Source: Mobilicoccus sp032100225
GTDB lineage: Bacteria > Actinomycetota > Actinomycetes > Actinomycetales > Dermatophilaceae
Assembly: GCA_032100225.1 (NCBI GenBank)
Contig: DAMDJY010000087.1
Span: 1-14,722, forward strand
Length of the DNA stretch: 14,722 nt
Reading direction: 5' to 3'
The notes under the pieces were generated by a model that was given only the letters and a program-made list of their open reading frames with translations, did not search any database and had not been told where the DNA came from. The position numbers and the translations under genes are program-made. Shown here in pieces: positions 7,065 through 13,362 of the stretch (the first letter of the stretch is position 1; each line of letters starts with the position of its first letter).

Positions 7065-8194
7065 GCTCGGCCGAGACCGGCCCCCACCTGCTGGCCGACC
7101 ACACGACCATGCGCCTCGGCGGGCCCGCAGCGCGCTTCGTCACGGTCGAGAACACCGACGAACTCGTCGATGCCGCTCGGGTGGTCGACGAGGCCGACGA
7201 GCCGCTGGGTGTGCTCTCGGGGGGATCCAACCTCGTGGTGGCCGACGCGGGTGTCGAGGCCACCGTGGTGCACGTCGCGACGCGCGGTATCACCGTCGAG
7301 TCCTCGGACGCCTGTAGTGGCGCGTTCGTCCGGGTGGCGGCAGGGGAACCCTGGGACGCCTTCGTCGCATACGCGTGTGAGCAGGGCTGGGCCGGGGTGG
7401 AGGCACTGTCCGGCATCCCCGGGTGCGTCGGTTCGACCCCCGTGCAGAACGTGGGCGCCTACGGCCAGGAGGTCGCCCAGACCATCGCGCGCGTGCGCAC
7501 CTGGGATCGGGCCCGTGCCGAGGTCCGCACATTCACGGCCGCGGAGTGCGGGTTCGGGTACCGCGTATCGCGCTTCAAGTCGTCCCCGATGCCGGGCCGC
7601 ACGACGGGAGACGACGTCTCCGTCGATCTCGGTGGCTTCTCGCCGCGCTATGTGGTCCTCGACGTGCTGTTCCAGTTCGAGATCGCCGACCTGTCCCGTC
7701 CGATCGCCTACGCAGACCTCGCTGCGGGGCTGGGCGTCGAACTGGGGGTTCGAGTGCCCTTGGCCGACGCCCGGGAGGCCGTACTGGAGCAGCGCCGTCG
7801 CCGCGGGATGGTGCTCGACGCGGCCGACCCCGACACGTGGAGCTGCGGGTCGTTCTTCACCAACCCGATCATGTCCGCCGCCGAGTTCGACTCTCTCGTG
7901 CAGCGGGTCCACGCGGAGATGGGAGACGACCTGACGCCGCCGCGCTTCGACGCCGGAGACGGGCAGGTCAAGACCAGTGCGGCCTGGCTCATCGACAAGT
8001 CCGGATTCGGCAAGGGGTACGGACTGCCCGGCCCGGCGAGCCTGTCGACCAAGCACGTCCTCGCGGTCACCAACCGGGGGGAGGCCACGACGGAGCAGGT
8101 CCTCGACCTGGCTCGCGAGGTGCGCGACGGGGTGCAGGCGCGCCTCGGCATCCGGTTGGTCAACGAACCCGTGCTCGTGGGCACGACGCTCTGA
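7061..8194 (+). CDS. murB: UDP-N-acetylenolpyruvoylglucosamine reductase MurB
   Basis: A 377-residue FAD enzyme that reduces UDP-GlcNAc-enolpyruvate with NADPH to UDP-MurNAc, the second committed step of peptidoglycan precursor synthesis in the cytoplasm. The flavin-binding half contains TTMRLGGPAARF near residue 15, VLSGGSNLVVAD near 48 and GIPGCVGSTPVQNVGAYGQEV near 120. The C-terminal half has GFGYRVSRFKS, then SCGSFFTNPI with the proton-donating Ser, SAAWLIDKSGFGKG, LSTKHVLAVTNRG, and the terminal Glu in NEPVLVG. GTG 7061 is chosen because GGAGG at 7049-7053 is seven bases upstream and the GTGA overlap couples it to hadB. A long upstream in-frame extension inside hadB has no support. It converges on the deaminase gene, with a hairpin between. 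Confidence 0.96.
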   Translation: MSSAETGPHLLADHTTMRLGGPAARFVTVENTDELVDAARVVDEADEPLGVLSGGSNLVVADAGVEATVVHVATRGITVESSDACSGAFVRVAAGEPWDAFVAYACEQGWAGVEALSGIPGCVGSTPVQNVGAYGQEVAQTIARVRTWDRARAEVRTFTAAECGFGYRVSRFKSSPMPGRTTGDDVSVDLGGFSPRYVVLDVLFQFEIADLSRPIAYADLAAGLGVELGVRVPLADAREAVLEQRRRRGMVLDAADPDTWSCGSFFTNPIMSAAEFDSLVQRVHAEMGDDLTPPRFDAGDGQVKTSAAWLIDKSGFGKGYGLPGPASLSTKHVLAVTNRGEATTEQVLDLAREVRDGVQARLGIRLVNEPVLVGTTL

Positions 8195-8230
8195 ACCCTG
8201 CGCCGGGGCTGTTCAGGCGCTGAGGGGCGT

Positions 8231-8256
8231 CGCCGGGCGCGTGAGGCGCCTCGGCG
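8231..8256. terminator. Hairpin between convergent murB and adenosine deaminase genes
   Basis: CGCCGGGCGC (8231-8240) pairs with GCGCCTCGGCG (8246-8256) through one bulged T, around the loop GTGAG. Its position between two convergent stops suggests a terminator serving both strands. The same spot holds a direct repeat GGCGTCGC (8226-8233 and 8253-8260). Confidence 0.6.
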
Positions 8257-8264
8257 TCGCTCGA

Positions 8265-9284
8265 TCAGGCGAGCCAGGCGTCGATGTCGGCGTAGGCCTT
8301 CGCCTTGATGTCGGCAGGGGCGCGGCTGCCCTCGATGGAGGAGCGGGCCAGGCCGGCCAGCGTCGCGTCGTCGAAGTCGTGAACGACGCGGGCGGTCTCG
8401 TACTGATCGGTGAGGCGCGAGCCGAAGAGCAGCGGGTCGTCGGCGCCGAGCGCGATGCGGGCGCCGGCTGTGACGAGCTGGGGGAGGGGTACCTCGAAGG
8501 GCGTGCCGTACACGCCCAGACCCACGTTGCTGCCCGGGCAGACCTCCAGGGTGATGCCGCGACGCACCACGTCATCCAGGACAGCGGGATCCTCGACGCT
8601 GCGCACGCCGTGTCCGATGCGATCGGGCCGGGCGTACTCCAGGGTCTCGCGAACGGCGTCGGCGCCGAGCAGCTCACCGCCGTGCGGCACGATCGCGAGC
8701 CCGGCGTTGCGGGCGATCCGAAAGGCGCCCGAGAACTCCTCGATGTGGCCACGACGTTCGTCGTTGCTGAGCCCGAATCCCACGACATCACCGGCGTTCT
8801 CGCCCGCGTAGCGCGCAGCGAGACGTGCCAGGGTGCGGGCGTCCAGCGGGTGCCGGATGCGGCTGGCGGCCACGACGACCCCGACCCCGATCGCTCCCTC
8901 GGCGCTGACCCGGCGTGCCTCGTCGAGCACGATCTCGAGCGCATTGACGAGCCCGCCCACGTGAGGGGCGTAACTCGTCGGATCGACCTGGATCTCCAGC
9001 CAACGTGAACCTTCGACAGCGTCGTCCTCGGCGGCTTCGCGCACGATTCGGCGCATCGTGTCCTCGGAACGCACGCACGCGCGGGCTGCGTCGTAGAGGC
9101 GTTGGAAGCGGAACCAGCCTCGTTCGTCGCGACCGGCAAGCTGAGGCGGCCAGTTCTGCACCAGAGCATGGGGGAGTCGGACTCGCTGTTCCGCGGCCAA
9201 CTCGGTGAGGGTGGTGAACCGCATCGACCCCGTGAAGTGCAGGTGAAGGTGCGCTTTCGGGAGGGTCTGGACGGCGCGGCTCAC
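8265..9284 (-). CDS. add: Adenosine deaminase family protein
   Basis: A 339-residue TIM-barrel metallohydrolase of the adenosine/AMP deaminase superfamily, expected to convert adenosine or a related aminopurine nucleoside to inosine in purine salvage. Zinc and catalytic motifs are intact: LPKAHLHLHFTGSM at residues 8-21 (metal His-x-His), VVPHGGELLGADAV (His and catalytic Glu), RPDRIGHGVRSVED, ITLEVCPGSNVGLGVY, and IALGADDPLLFGS with the Asp-Asp pair. The start is GTG at 9284, preceded by GGGAG about nine bases upstream and giving the conserved short N-terminus. An ATG at 9335 adds 17 residues without a ribosome site. The exact substrate cannot be told, since members of this family also act on adenine, methylthioadenosine or modified nucleosides. 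It stands alone on the minus strand within a plus-strand core cluster. Confidence 0.85.
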   Translation of the reverse strand: MSRAVQTLPKAHLHLHFTGSMRFTTLTELAAEQRVRLPHALVQNWPPQLAGRDERGWFRFQRLYDAARACVRSEDTMRRIVREAAEDDAVEGSRWLEIQVDPTSYAPHVGGLVNALEIVLDEARRVSAEGAIGVGVVVAASRIRHPLDARTLARLAARYAGENAGDVVGFGLSNDERRGHIEEFSGAFRIARNAGLAIVPHGGELLGADAVRETLEYARPDRIGHGVRSVEDPAVLDDVVRRGITLEVCPGSNVGLGVYGTPFEVPLPQLVTAGARIALGADDPLLFGSRLTDQYETARVVHDFDDATLAGLARSSIEGSRAPADIKAKAYADIDAWLA

Positions 9285-9369
9285 CGGACCAGTCTCCCAG
9301 ATCCGCTCTGAAGCTCCGACATTCGCCGTGTTCATCAGCGTCGCGGCGAGGCGGGCACGAGGGTGCGGG

Positions 9370-9400
9370 TTGGCAATCCGGGCCTGATCTCCCGTATGCT
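9370..9400 (+). promoter_or_regulatory. Promoter for tRNA-Trp (and possibly secE-nusG)
   Basis: TTGGCA (9370-9375) and TATGCT (9395-9400) are spaced by 19 bases, slightly long. Start would be near 9407, leaving about 44 bases before the tRNA for 5' processing. Neither box overlaps the neighbouring deaminase gene, which begins at 9284 and runs the other way. Confidence 0.5.
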
Positions 9401-9450
9401 CTCCGTCTGGGTGATGTTCAGTACGTCGATACGTGCTGCCCCTCACCCGT

Positions 9451-9523
9451 AGGGCAGTGGCTCAATTGGTAGAGCACCGGTCTCCAAAACCGGCGGTTGG
9501 GGGTTCGAGTCCCTCCTGCCCTG
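9451..9523 (+). tRNA. tRNA-Trp (anticodon CCA)
   Basis: The 73-base cloverleaf has acceptor AGGGCAG with CTGCCCT, D stem GCTC with GAGC, anticodon stem CCGGT with ACCGG around CTCCAAA (anticodon CCA), and T arm GGGGG-TTCGAGT-CCCTC with one wobble. The discriminator is G and CCA is not encoded. tRNA-Trp directly before secE is a conserved bacterial arrangement. Confidence 0.97.
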
Positions 9524-9610
9524 CGAAACACGAAGACGCACGAGACGAAAGGGTCGCCGCCTCTCTCATCACGGTGCATTTGCGGATGGCGACCCGAGAG
9601 ATGAGGCACA

Positions 9611-9886
9611 GTGACCGACCACGGCATGACGACGCATCAGACGTCGTCGCCGCGCGAGCGTCGGCCCCAGGGCGGCAACGCGTTTTCGCGCTTCTTCTCT
9701 TCCATCGGGCTGTACTTCGCCCAGGTGATCGACGAGATGCGCAAGGTCGTCTACCCGACGCGCAAAGAGCTCATCACCTACACCGTGACGGTCATCACCT
9801 TCGTCACGGTCATCATGCTCTACACCATGGGGCTCGACGCCGTCTTCACGCGGCTCGTCACCTGGGTGTTCGCCGGAACGTGGTGA
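9611..9886 (+). CDS. secE: Preprotein translocase subunit SecE
   Basis: A 91-residue essential partner of SecY in the plasma-membrane protein channel. A polar N-terminus of about 25 residues precedes the amphipathic segment FARVIDEMRKV-like FAQVIDEMRKVVYPTRKE at about residues 35-52, where the conserved Lys-x-Val-x-x-Pro core is typical. A single membrane helix follows (TYTVTVITFVTVIMLYTMGL). This short one-helix form is the normal actinobacterial SecE. The start is GTG at 9611 with GATGAGG-type complementarity about five bases upstream; an ATG at 9626 would shorten it by five residues. The gene lies between tRNA-Trp and nusG. Confidence 0.95.
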   Translation: MTDHGMTTHQTSSPRERRPQGGNAFSRFFSSIGLYFAQVIDEMRKVVYPTRKELITYTVTVITFVTVIMLYTMGLDAVFTRLVTWVFAGTW

Positions 9887-9942
9887 CCTCGCGGTTCGTC
9901 CGCGATGACGCCCCTCCGTTCAACGATTCCCACGAATGCCCA

Positions 9943-9966
9943 GCCCCGGATCTTCGTATCCGGGGC
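9943..9966 (+). promoter_or_regulatory. Perfect nine-pair hairpin in the secE-nusG spacer
   Basis: GCCCCGGAT (9943-9951) and ATCCGGGGC (9958-9966) pair fully around the loop CTTCGT. It ends 15 bases before the AAGGA of nusG. No T run follows, so it may be a partial terminator, an RNase processing site or an mRNA-stabilising element. Confidence 0.55.
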
Positions 9967-9998
9967 GCGGCGCGTCAGGTAAGGAAGTGAGTTCGCCC

Positions 9999-10940
9999 GT
10001 GACCGATTCGGAGAACCAGGCCGAGGCCACCGAGGAGACCCCCGAGCTGAGCGACGAGGTCGTCGCCGACAGCCCTGAGGAGGACCTCACGACGGATGTC
10101 CTGGACCGCGTCGCACCGCTGGACGACGACTCCTCCGATGACGCCGATGTCGATGTCGACACGGAGGTCGAGGCGGACGACGAGTCCGACGCTCCGGTCG
10201 AGGAGACCGGGGAGGTCGCCGAGGACGGTGTCGACGAGATCGACGCTGCAGAGGCTCCCGAGTCCGGCGACGACTCTGCTGACGCAGACGCAGATGCAGA
10301 GCAGGGTGACGACGAAGAGCAGGTCGACCCGGTCGAGGCGCTGCGCAAGGAGCTGCGGTTCCTCCCGGGCGAGTGGTACGTCATCCACTCCTACGCGGGG
10401 TACGAGAACCGCGTCAAGCAGAACCTCGAGCAGCGTGCGACGTCCCTCAACATGGAGGAGTTCATCTTCCAGGCCGAGGTTCCGATGGAGCAGGTCACCG
10501 AGATCAAGAACGGGCAGAAGAAGACGGTTCGCCGCGTGCGGATGCCCGGGTATGTTCTCGCGCGTCTCGAGCTCACCGACGAGAGCTGGGGCGCCGTGCG
10601 TCACACGCCGGGTGTCACGGGCTTCGTGGGCAACGCCCACCAGCCGGTTCCGCTGAGCCTCGACGAGGTCGTCTCCATGCTGGCGCCGCAGGTCGAAGCG
10701 GAGGCTGCTGCCGCGGCTCCCGCTTCCGGGCGCCCCGCCGCTGCGTCGTCCGCGTCGACCCCGATGCTGGTCGACTACGAGATCGGCGAATCCGTCACGG
10801 TCATGGAGGGCCCCTTCGAGACCATGCCGGCCACGATCTCCGAGATTCTTCCCGAGCAGCAGAAGCTCAAGGTTCTCGTTTCCATCTTCGGCCGGGAGAC
10901 CCCGGTCGAGCTGTCCTTCGGTCAGGTCGCCAAGATCTGA
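9999..10940 (+). CDS. nusG: Transcription termination/antitermination factor NusG with long acidic N-terminus
   Basis: NusG binds the beta-prime clamp of RNA polymerase and couples it to Rho or the ribosome. The protein has 313 residues against about 181 in E. coli. Residues 1-110 are almost entirely acidic and disordered-looking (about 49 Asp/Glu and one Arg). The NGN domain begins at GEWYVIHSYAGYENRVKQNL near residue 124 and includes RRVRMPGYVLARLEL and HTPGVTGFVG. An Ala/Ser/Pro-rich linker near 230-255 leads to the KOW domain, with VTVMEGPFETMPATI and LVSIFGRETPVELSF. GTG 9999 is chosen because AGGAAGTGAG (9982-9991) lies seven bases before it, and the same ten bases precede the rplK start at six bases. 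GTG 9987 and ATG 9936 are alternatives; the latter falls next to a hairpin. Confidence 0.93.
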   Translation: MTDSENQAEATEETPELSDEVVADSPEEDLTTDVLDRVAPLDDDSSDDADVDVDTEVEADDESDAPVEETGEVAEDGVDEIDAAEAPESGDDSADADADAEQGDDEEQVDPVEALRKELRFLPGEWYVIHSYAGYENRVKQNLEQRATSLNMEEFIFQAEVPMEQVTEIKNGQKKTVRRVRMPGYVLARLELTDESWGAVRHTPGVTGFVGNAHQPVPLSLDEVVSMLAPQVEAEAAAAAPASGRPAAASSASTPMLVDYEIGESVTVMEGPFETMPATISEILPEQQKLKVLVSIFGRETPVELSFGQVAKI

Positions 10941-10959
10941 TCTGCCGAGGGCATCCTTG

Positions 10960-10979
10960 CCCCCGCCGTCCGGTGGGGG
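10960..10979 (+). promoter_or_regulatory. Hairpin in the nusG-rplK spacer
   Basis: CCCCCGCC (10960-10967) pairs with GGTGGGGG (10972-10979), including one G-T pair, around GTCC. It lies 20 bases after the nusG stop and lacks a T run. It may be a partial terminator or part of the rplK leader, where ribosomal protein L1 control sites occur in other bacteria. Confidence 0.45.
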
Positions 10980-11036
10980 TGCTGCAACCGGGTCATCGCC
11001 CACGGCGTGGGCCCACGATGAGGAAGTGAGGGAGTC

Positions 11037-11465
11037 ATGCCTCCCAAGAAGAAGGTTTCCGGTTACATCAAGCTGCAGATCCAGGCAGGCGCCGCCACCC
11101 CGGCCCCGCCGGTCGGTCCGGCCCTGGGTCAGCACGGCGTCAACATCATGGAGTTCGTCAAGGCGTACAACGCTGCGACGGAGTCCCAGCGCGGCAACGT
11201 CATCCCGGTGGAGATCACGGTCTACGAAGACCGTTCGTTCACCTTCATCACCAAGACGCCGCCGGCCGCCGAGCTGATCAAGAAGGCTGCCGGTGTGGCC
11301 AAGGGTTCGGGCGAGCCGCACAAGACCAAGGTCGCCAAGCTCACGCAGGACCAGGTCCGCGAGATTGCCGAGCAGAAGATGGAAGACCTCAACGCGAACG
11401 ACATCGAGGCGGCGAAGAAGATCATCGCCGGCACCGCTCGTTCCATGGGCATCACCGTCGGCTGA
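11037..11465 (+). CDS. rplK: 50S ribosomal protein L11 (uL11)
   Basis: A 142-residue protein at the base of the ribosomal stalk that binds 23S rRNA in the GTPase-associated centre and is needed for RelA and release-factor responses. The sequence is textbook: PPKKKVSGYIKLQIQAGAA at the start, the proline-rich PAPPVGPALGQHGVNIMEF, NVIPVEITVYEDRSFTF, TPPAAELIKKAAG, and the C-terminal rRNA-binding half ending ARSMGITVG. The length is normal. ATG 11037 is preceded by AGGAAGTGAG and GGAG (11021-11034). It follows nusG by 96 bases and is separated from rplA by an unusually long, structured spacer. Confidence 0.97.
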   Translation: MPPKKKVSGYIKLQIQAGAATPAPPVGPALGQHGVNIMEFVKAYNAATESQRGNVIPVEITVYEDRSFTFITKTPPAAELIKKAAGVAKGSGEPHKTKVAKLTQDQVREIAEQKMEDLNANDIEAAKKIIAGTARSMGITVG

Positions 11466-11482
11466 CACTCGTCACCGACGTC

Positions 11483-11527
11483 GCAGGAGCGTCGAGCCCA
11501 CGCTGTGTCGTGGCTCGGCGCTCCTGC
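11483..11527 (+). terminator. Long hairpin terminator or attenuator after rplK
   Basis: GCAGGAGCGTCGAGCCCACG (11483-11502) pairs with 11509-11527 to give 19 pairs, with one T-G wobble and one bulged C, around the loop CTGTGT. It starts 17 bases after the rplK stop and is followed by a short TTT. It should end or dampen nusG-rplK transcription before rplA. Confidence 0.75.
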
Positions 11528-11562
11528 CGTTTGTCGCACATCTCCTCGTCTGCCCGGCCCGA

Positions 11563-11592
11563 TTGGGGCCGAGTGGCCCGGGGCGATACGAT
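11563..11592 (+). promoter_or_regulatory. Internal promoter for rplA
   Basis: TTGGGG (11563-11568) and TACGAT (11587-11592) are spaced by 18 bases, just after the rplK hairpin. The expected start is near 11599, giving a leader of about 83 bases before rplA. Confidence 0.55.
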
Positions 11593-11599
11593 GAACGAC

Positions 11600-11643
11600 G
11601 GTGCCCCTTGCGTGGGCGCCGGTGGCAGGGCCGGGTGCGGCCC
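11600..11643 (+). promoter_or_regulatory. Two adjacent hairpins in the rplA leader
   Basis: GGTGCCC (11600-11606) pairs with GGGCGCC (11614-11620). GGGCCG (11628-11633) then pairs with CGGCCC (11638-11643) around GGTG. Both lie between the proposed transcription start and the rplA ribosome site, so they would form the 5' end of the mRNA. A protein L1 feedback site is a possible role but is not shown by the sequence. Confidence 0.45.
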
Positions 11644-11681
11644 ATCACGACCACGACTCCACCCGATTCACAGGAGCTTTC

Positions 11682-12398
11682 ATGAAGCACAGCAAGGCTT
11701 ACCGCGCCTCGAGCGAGAAGATCGACCGCGACCGCCTGTACGCGCCGCTCGAGGCTGTCCGCCTCGCCAAGGAGACGGCGACGACGAAGTACGACTCGAC
11801 CGTCGAGGTCGCGATGCGCCTCGGTGTCGACCCCCGTAAGGCCGACCAGATGGTCCGTGGCACGGTCAACCTGCCCCATGGCACGGGTAAGACCGCTCGC
11901 GTCCTCGTGTTCGCCAACGGCGCCAACGCCGAGGCCGCCACTGCTGCCGGGGCCGACTTCGTCGGGTCCGACGACATGCTGGAGAAGGTCCAGGGCGGAT
12001 GGCTCGACTTCGACGCCGTCGTCGCGACCCCCGACCTGATGGGCAAGGTCGGTCGCCTCGGTAAGGTGCTGGGCCCGCGTGGTCTCATGCCCAACCCGAA
12101 GACCGGCACGGTGACCATGGACGTCGCCAAGGCCGTCAACGACATCAAGGGCGGAAAGATCGAGTTCCGCGTCGACAAGCACTCGAACCTGCACTTCATC
12201 ATCGGCAAGGCCTCGTTCTCCGAGCAGGCCCTGGTCGAGAACTACGCCGCTGCCCTGGATGAGATCCTGCGTCTCAAGCCGTCGGCCAGCAAGGGTCGCT
12301 ACATCAGCAAGGCCACCATGGCCACCACGATGGGTCCCGGCATCCCGCTGGACCAGAGCCGCACCCGCAACCTCATGTCGGAGGACGAGGAGGCCTGA
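11682..12398 (+). CDS. rplA: 50S ribosomal protein L1 (uL1)
   Basis: A 238-residue protein of the L1 stalk, which helps release tRNA from the exit site and in many bacteria represses its own operon by binding mRNA. Recognisable blocks are KHSKAYRASSEKIDRD at the start, EVAMRLGVDPRKADQMVRGT near residue 42, LPHGTGKTARVLVFANG, the strongly conserved KVLGPRGLMPNPKTGTV near 128-144, GGKIEFRVDKHSNLHFIIGK, and YISKATMATTMGPGI near the end. ATG 11682 has AGGAG at 11672-11676, five bases upstream. The in-frame extension to 11601 would read through the leader hairpins and is rejected. Confidence 0.97.
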   Translation: MKHSKAYRASSEKIDRDRLYAPLEAVRLAKETATTKYDSTVEVAMRLGVDPRKADQMVRGTVNLPHGTGKTARVLVFANGANAEAATAAGADFVGSDDMLEKVQGGWLDFDAVVATPDLMGKVGRLGKVLGPRGLMPNPKTGTVTMDVAKAVNDIKGGKIEFRVDKHSNLHFIIGKASFSEQALVENYAAALDEILRLKPSASKGRYISKATMATTMGPGIPLDQSRTRNLMSEDEEA

Positions 12399-12419
12399 GC
12401 CTTCCCACTGTTCTGCAGG

Positions 12420-12467
12420 CGGCGCCCATCCAGGCCACACCAGGCCGGGGTGGGCGCCGTCTTCTGT
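12420..12467 (+). terminator. Terminator after rplA
   Basis: A 12-pair stem joins 12420-12431 and 12448-12459 (CGGCGCCCATCC with GGGTGGGCGCCG, one wobble). A nested GGCC/GGCC hairpin sits inside the loop, and a pyrimidine-rich TCTTCTGT follows. It lies 21 bases after the rplA stop. Confidence 0.7.
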
Positions 12468-12485
12468 CCTGGAGGCCTCGCCGAT

Positions 12486-12515
12486 TTGGTGTAGCGCGGT
12501 GCGTTCACGTATTCT
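12486..12515 (+). promoter_or_regulatory. Promoter for rplJ-rplL
   Basis: TTGGTG (12486-12491) and TATTCT (12510-12515) are spaced by 18 bases. They sit just downstream of the rplA terminator, with an expected start near 12522. This would give rplJ a leader of about 190 bases. Confidence 0.6.
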
Positions 12516-12521
12516 TCTCGG

Positions 12522-12712
12522 CGACCCATGACCGCCGGTTGTCGCGTCTTTCGACACGACCGAAGGTCCCCGGATGGGGGCGACCCGCGCAGGCCACCGA
12601 GAACGACCCGCGAGCATTCTCATGCTCGTTTGTCAGCTCCCGTTGCCCTGTGCGCGGGAGCTCTTGTCATTTCGGGGGCCATGGGTGCCGGCATCACCTT
12701 TAAGGAGGCCCT
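12522..12712 (+). ncRNA. Structured 5' leader of rplJ (probable L10 autoregulatory leader)
   Basis: About 190 bases of untranslated RNA are expected between the promoter and rplJ. They contain a seven-pair hairpin CGAGCAT-TCTC-ATGCTCG (12611-12628). An eight-pair stem AGCTCCCG/CGGGAGCT (12635-12642 with 12655-12662) follows, then CTTGTCATTTC. In many bacteria this position holds the L10 leader, where the L10-L12 complex binds RNA and represses rplJ-rplL. Position and structure support this; the specific L10-binding kink-turn was not modelled. The second stem may be an attenuator. Confidence 0.55.
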
Positions 12713-13294
12713 ATGGCAACGCCCGCTAAGCAGGCAGCCATCGCCGATCTCACGGAGAAGTTCCGCGAGTCCGGTGCGGCCGTGCTGACGGAGTACCGCG
12801 GACTGACCGTGTCTCAGCTTTCCGATCTCCGCACCAAGCTGCGGCCGGTCGGAACGTACGCCGTCACGAAGAACACGCTCGTCGAGCTTGCTGCCAAGGA
12901 TGCCGGTGTCTCGGCTTTCGACGGTCAGCTCGTCGGCCCCTCGGCCATCGCCTTCATCACGGGTGACCCCGTGGAGGCGGCCAAGGTGCTGCGTGACTTC
13001 GCCAAGGCCAACCCCCTCCTCGTCATCAAGGGCGGCGTCCTCGACGGCAACGCCATGACGACGGAGGAGATCACCAAGCTTGCCGACCTCGAGTCGCGTG
13101 AGGTCCTGCTGGCCAAGGCCGCAGGCGCGATGAAGGGCAAGCTCAACCAGGCCGTGTCGCTGTTCGCCGCTCCGCTGTCGCAGACGGCGCGCGTGATCGA
13201 CGCCCTCCGGGCGAAGGTCGAAGAGACCGGTGGGGCCGCTGCGGCTCCCGCCGAGGCCCCCGCAGACGCCGCCGAGGGTGGCGACGAGGCCTGA
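12713..13294 (+). CDS. rplJ: 50S ribosomal protein L10 (uL10)
   Basis: A 193-residue stalk base protein that anchors L7/L12 dimers to 23S rRNA and typically represses its own mRNA. The N-terminal rRNA-binding domain shows VLTEYRGLTVSQLSDLR near residue 24, YAVTKNTLVELAA, LVGPSAIAFITGDP near 73, and NPLLVIKGGVLDG near 100. The C-terminal L12-docking helix is rich in Ala and Lys, and the chain ends in an Ala/Glu/Asp tail, as is usual for actinobacterial L10. ATG 12713 has an excellent AAGGAGG at 12702-12708. It is followed by rplL after 68 bases with no terminator, so the two are co-transcribed. Confidence 0.97.
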   Translation: MATPAKQAAIADLTEKFRESGAAVLTEYRGLTVSQLSDLRTKLRPVGTYAVTKNTLVELAAKDAGVSAFDGQLVGPSAIAFITGDPVEAAKVLRDFAKANPLLVIKGGVLDGNAMTTEEITKLADLESREVLLAKAAGAMKGKLNQAVSLFAAPLSQTARVIDALRAKVEETGGAAAAPAEAPADAAEGGDEA

Positions 13295-13362
13295 CGCATC
13301 CGCGTCCGGTCACCCCCGTTCAGCCACTCACGGCACGGTTCGTATCAGGAAGGAAGCCAATC

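Noticed and set aside
6911..8056. A 381-codon minus-strand frame opposite murB
   Set aside because: It is a shadow of murB, whose motifs are complete on the plus strand; no conserved features are seen in the antisense product.
8226..8260. Direct repeat GGCGTCGC as a possible attachment site
   Set aside because: It is only eight bases, lies within a terminator hairpin, and there is no integrase or tRNA end nearby.
9936..9998. ATG 9936 or GTG 9987 as the nusG start
   Set aside because: ATG 9936 lies just before a perfect hairpin and has no ribosome site; GTG 9987 is within the AGGAAGTGAG block itself. GTG 9999 has suitable spacing.
10270..10320. Short GAC/GCA tandem repeat in the nusG acidic region
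   Set aside because: It is low-complexity coding sequence for Asp/Ala runs and not an independent repeat element; it is mentioned under NusG.
9975..11468. A 497-codon open frame on the minus strand opposite nusG and rplK
   Set aside because: It mirrors the codon pattern of nusG and rplK in GC-rich DNA, has no recognisable domain, and is rich in Asp/Leu/Arg repeats typical of antisense shadows.
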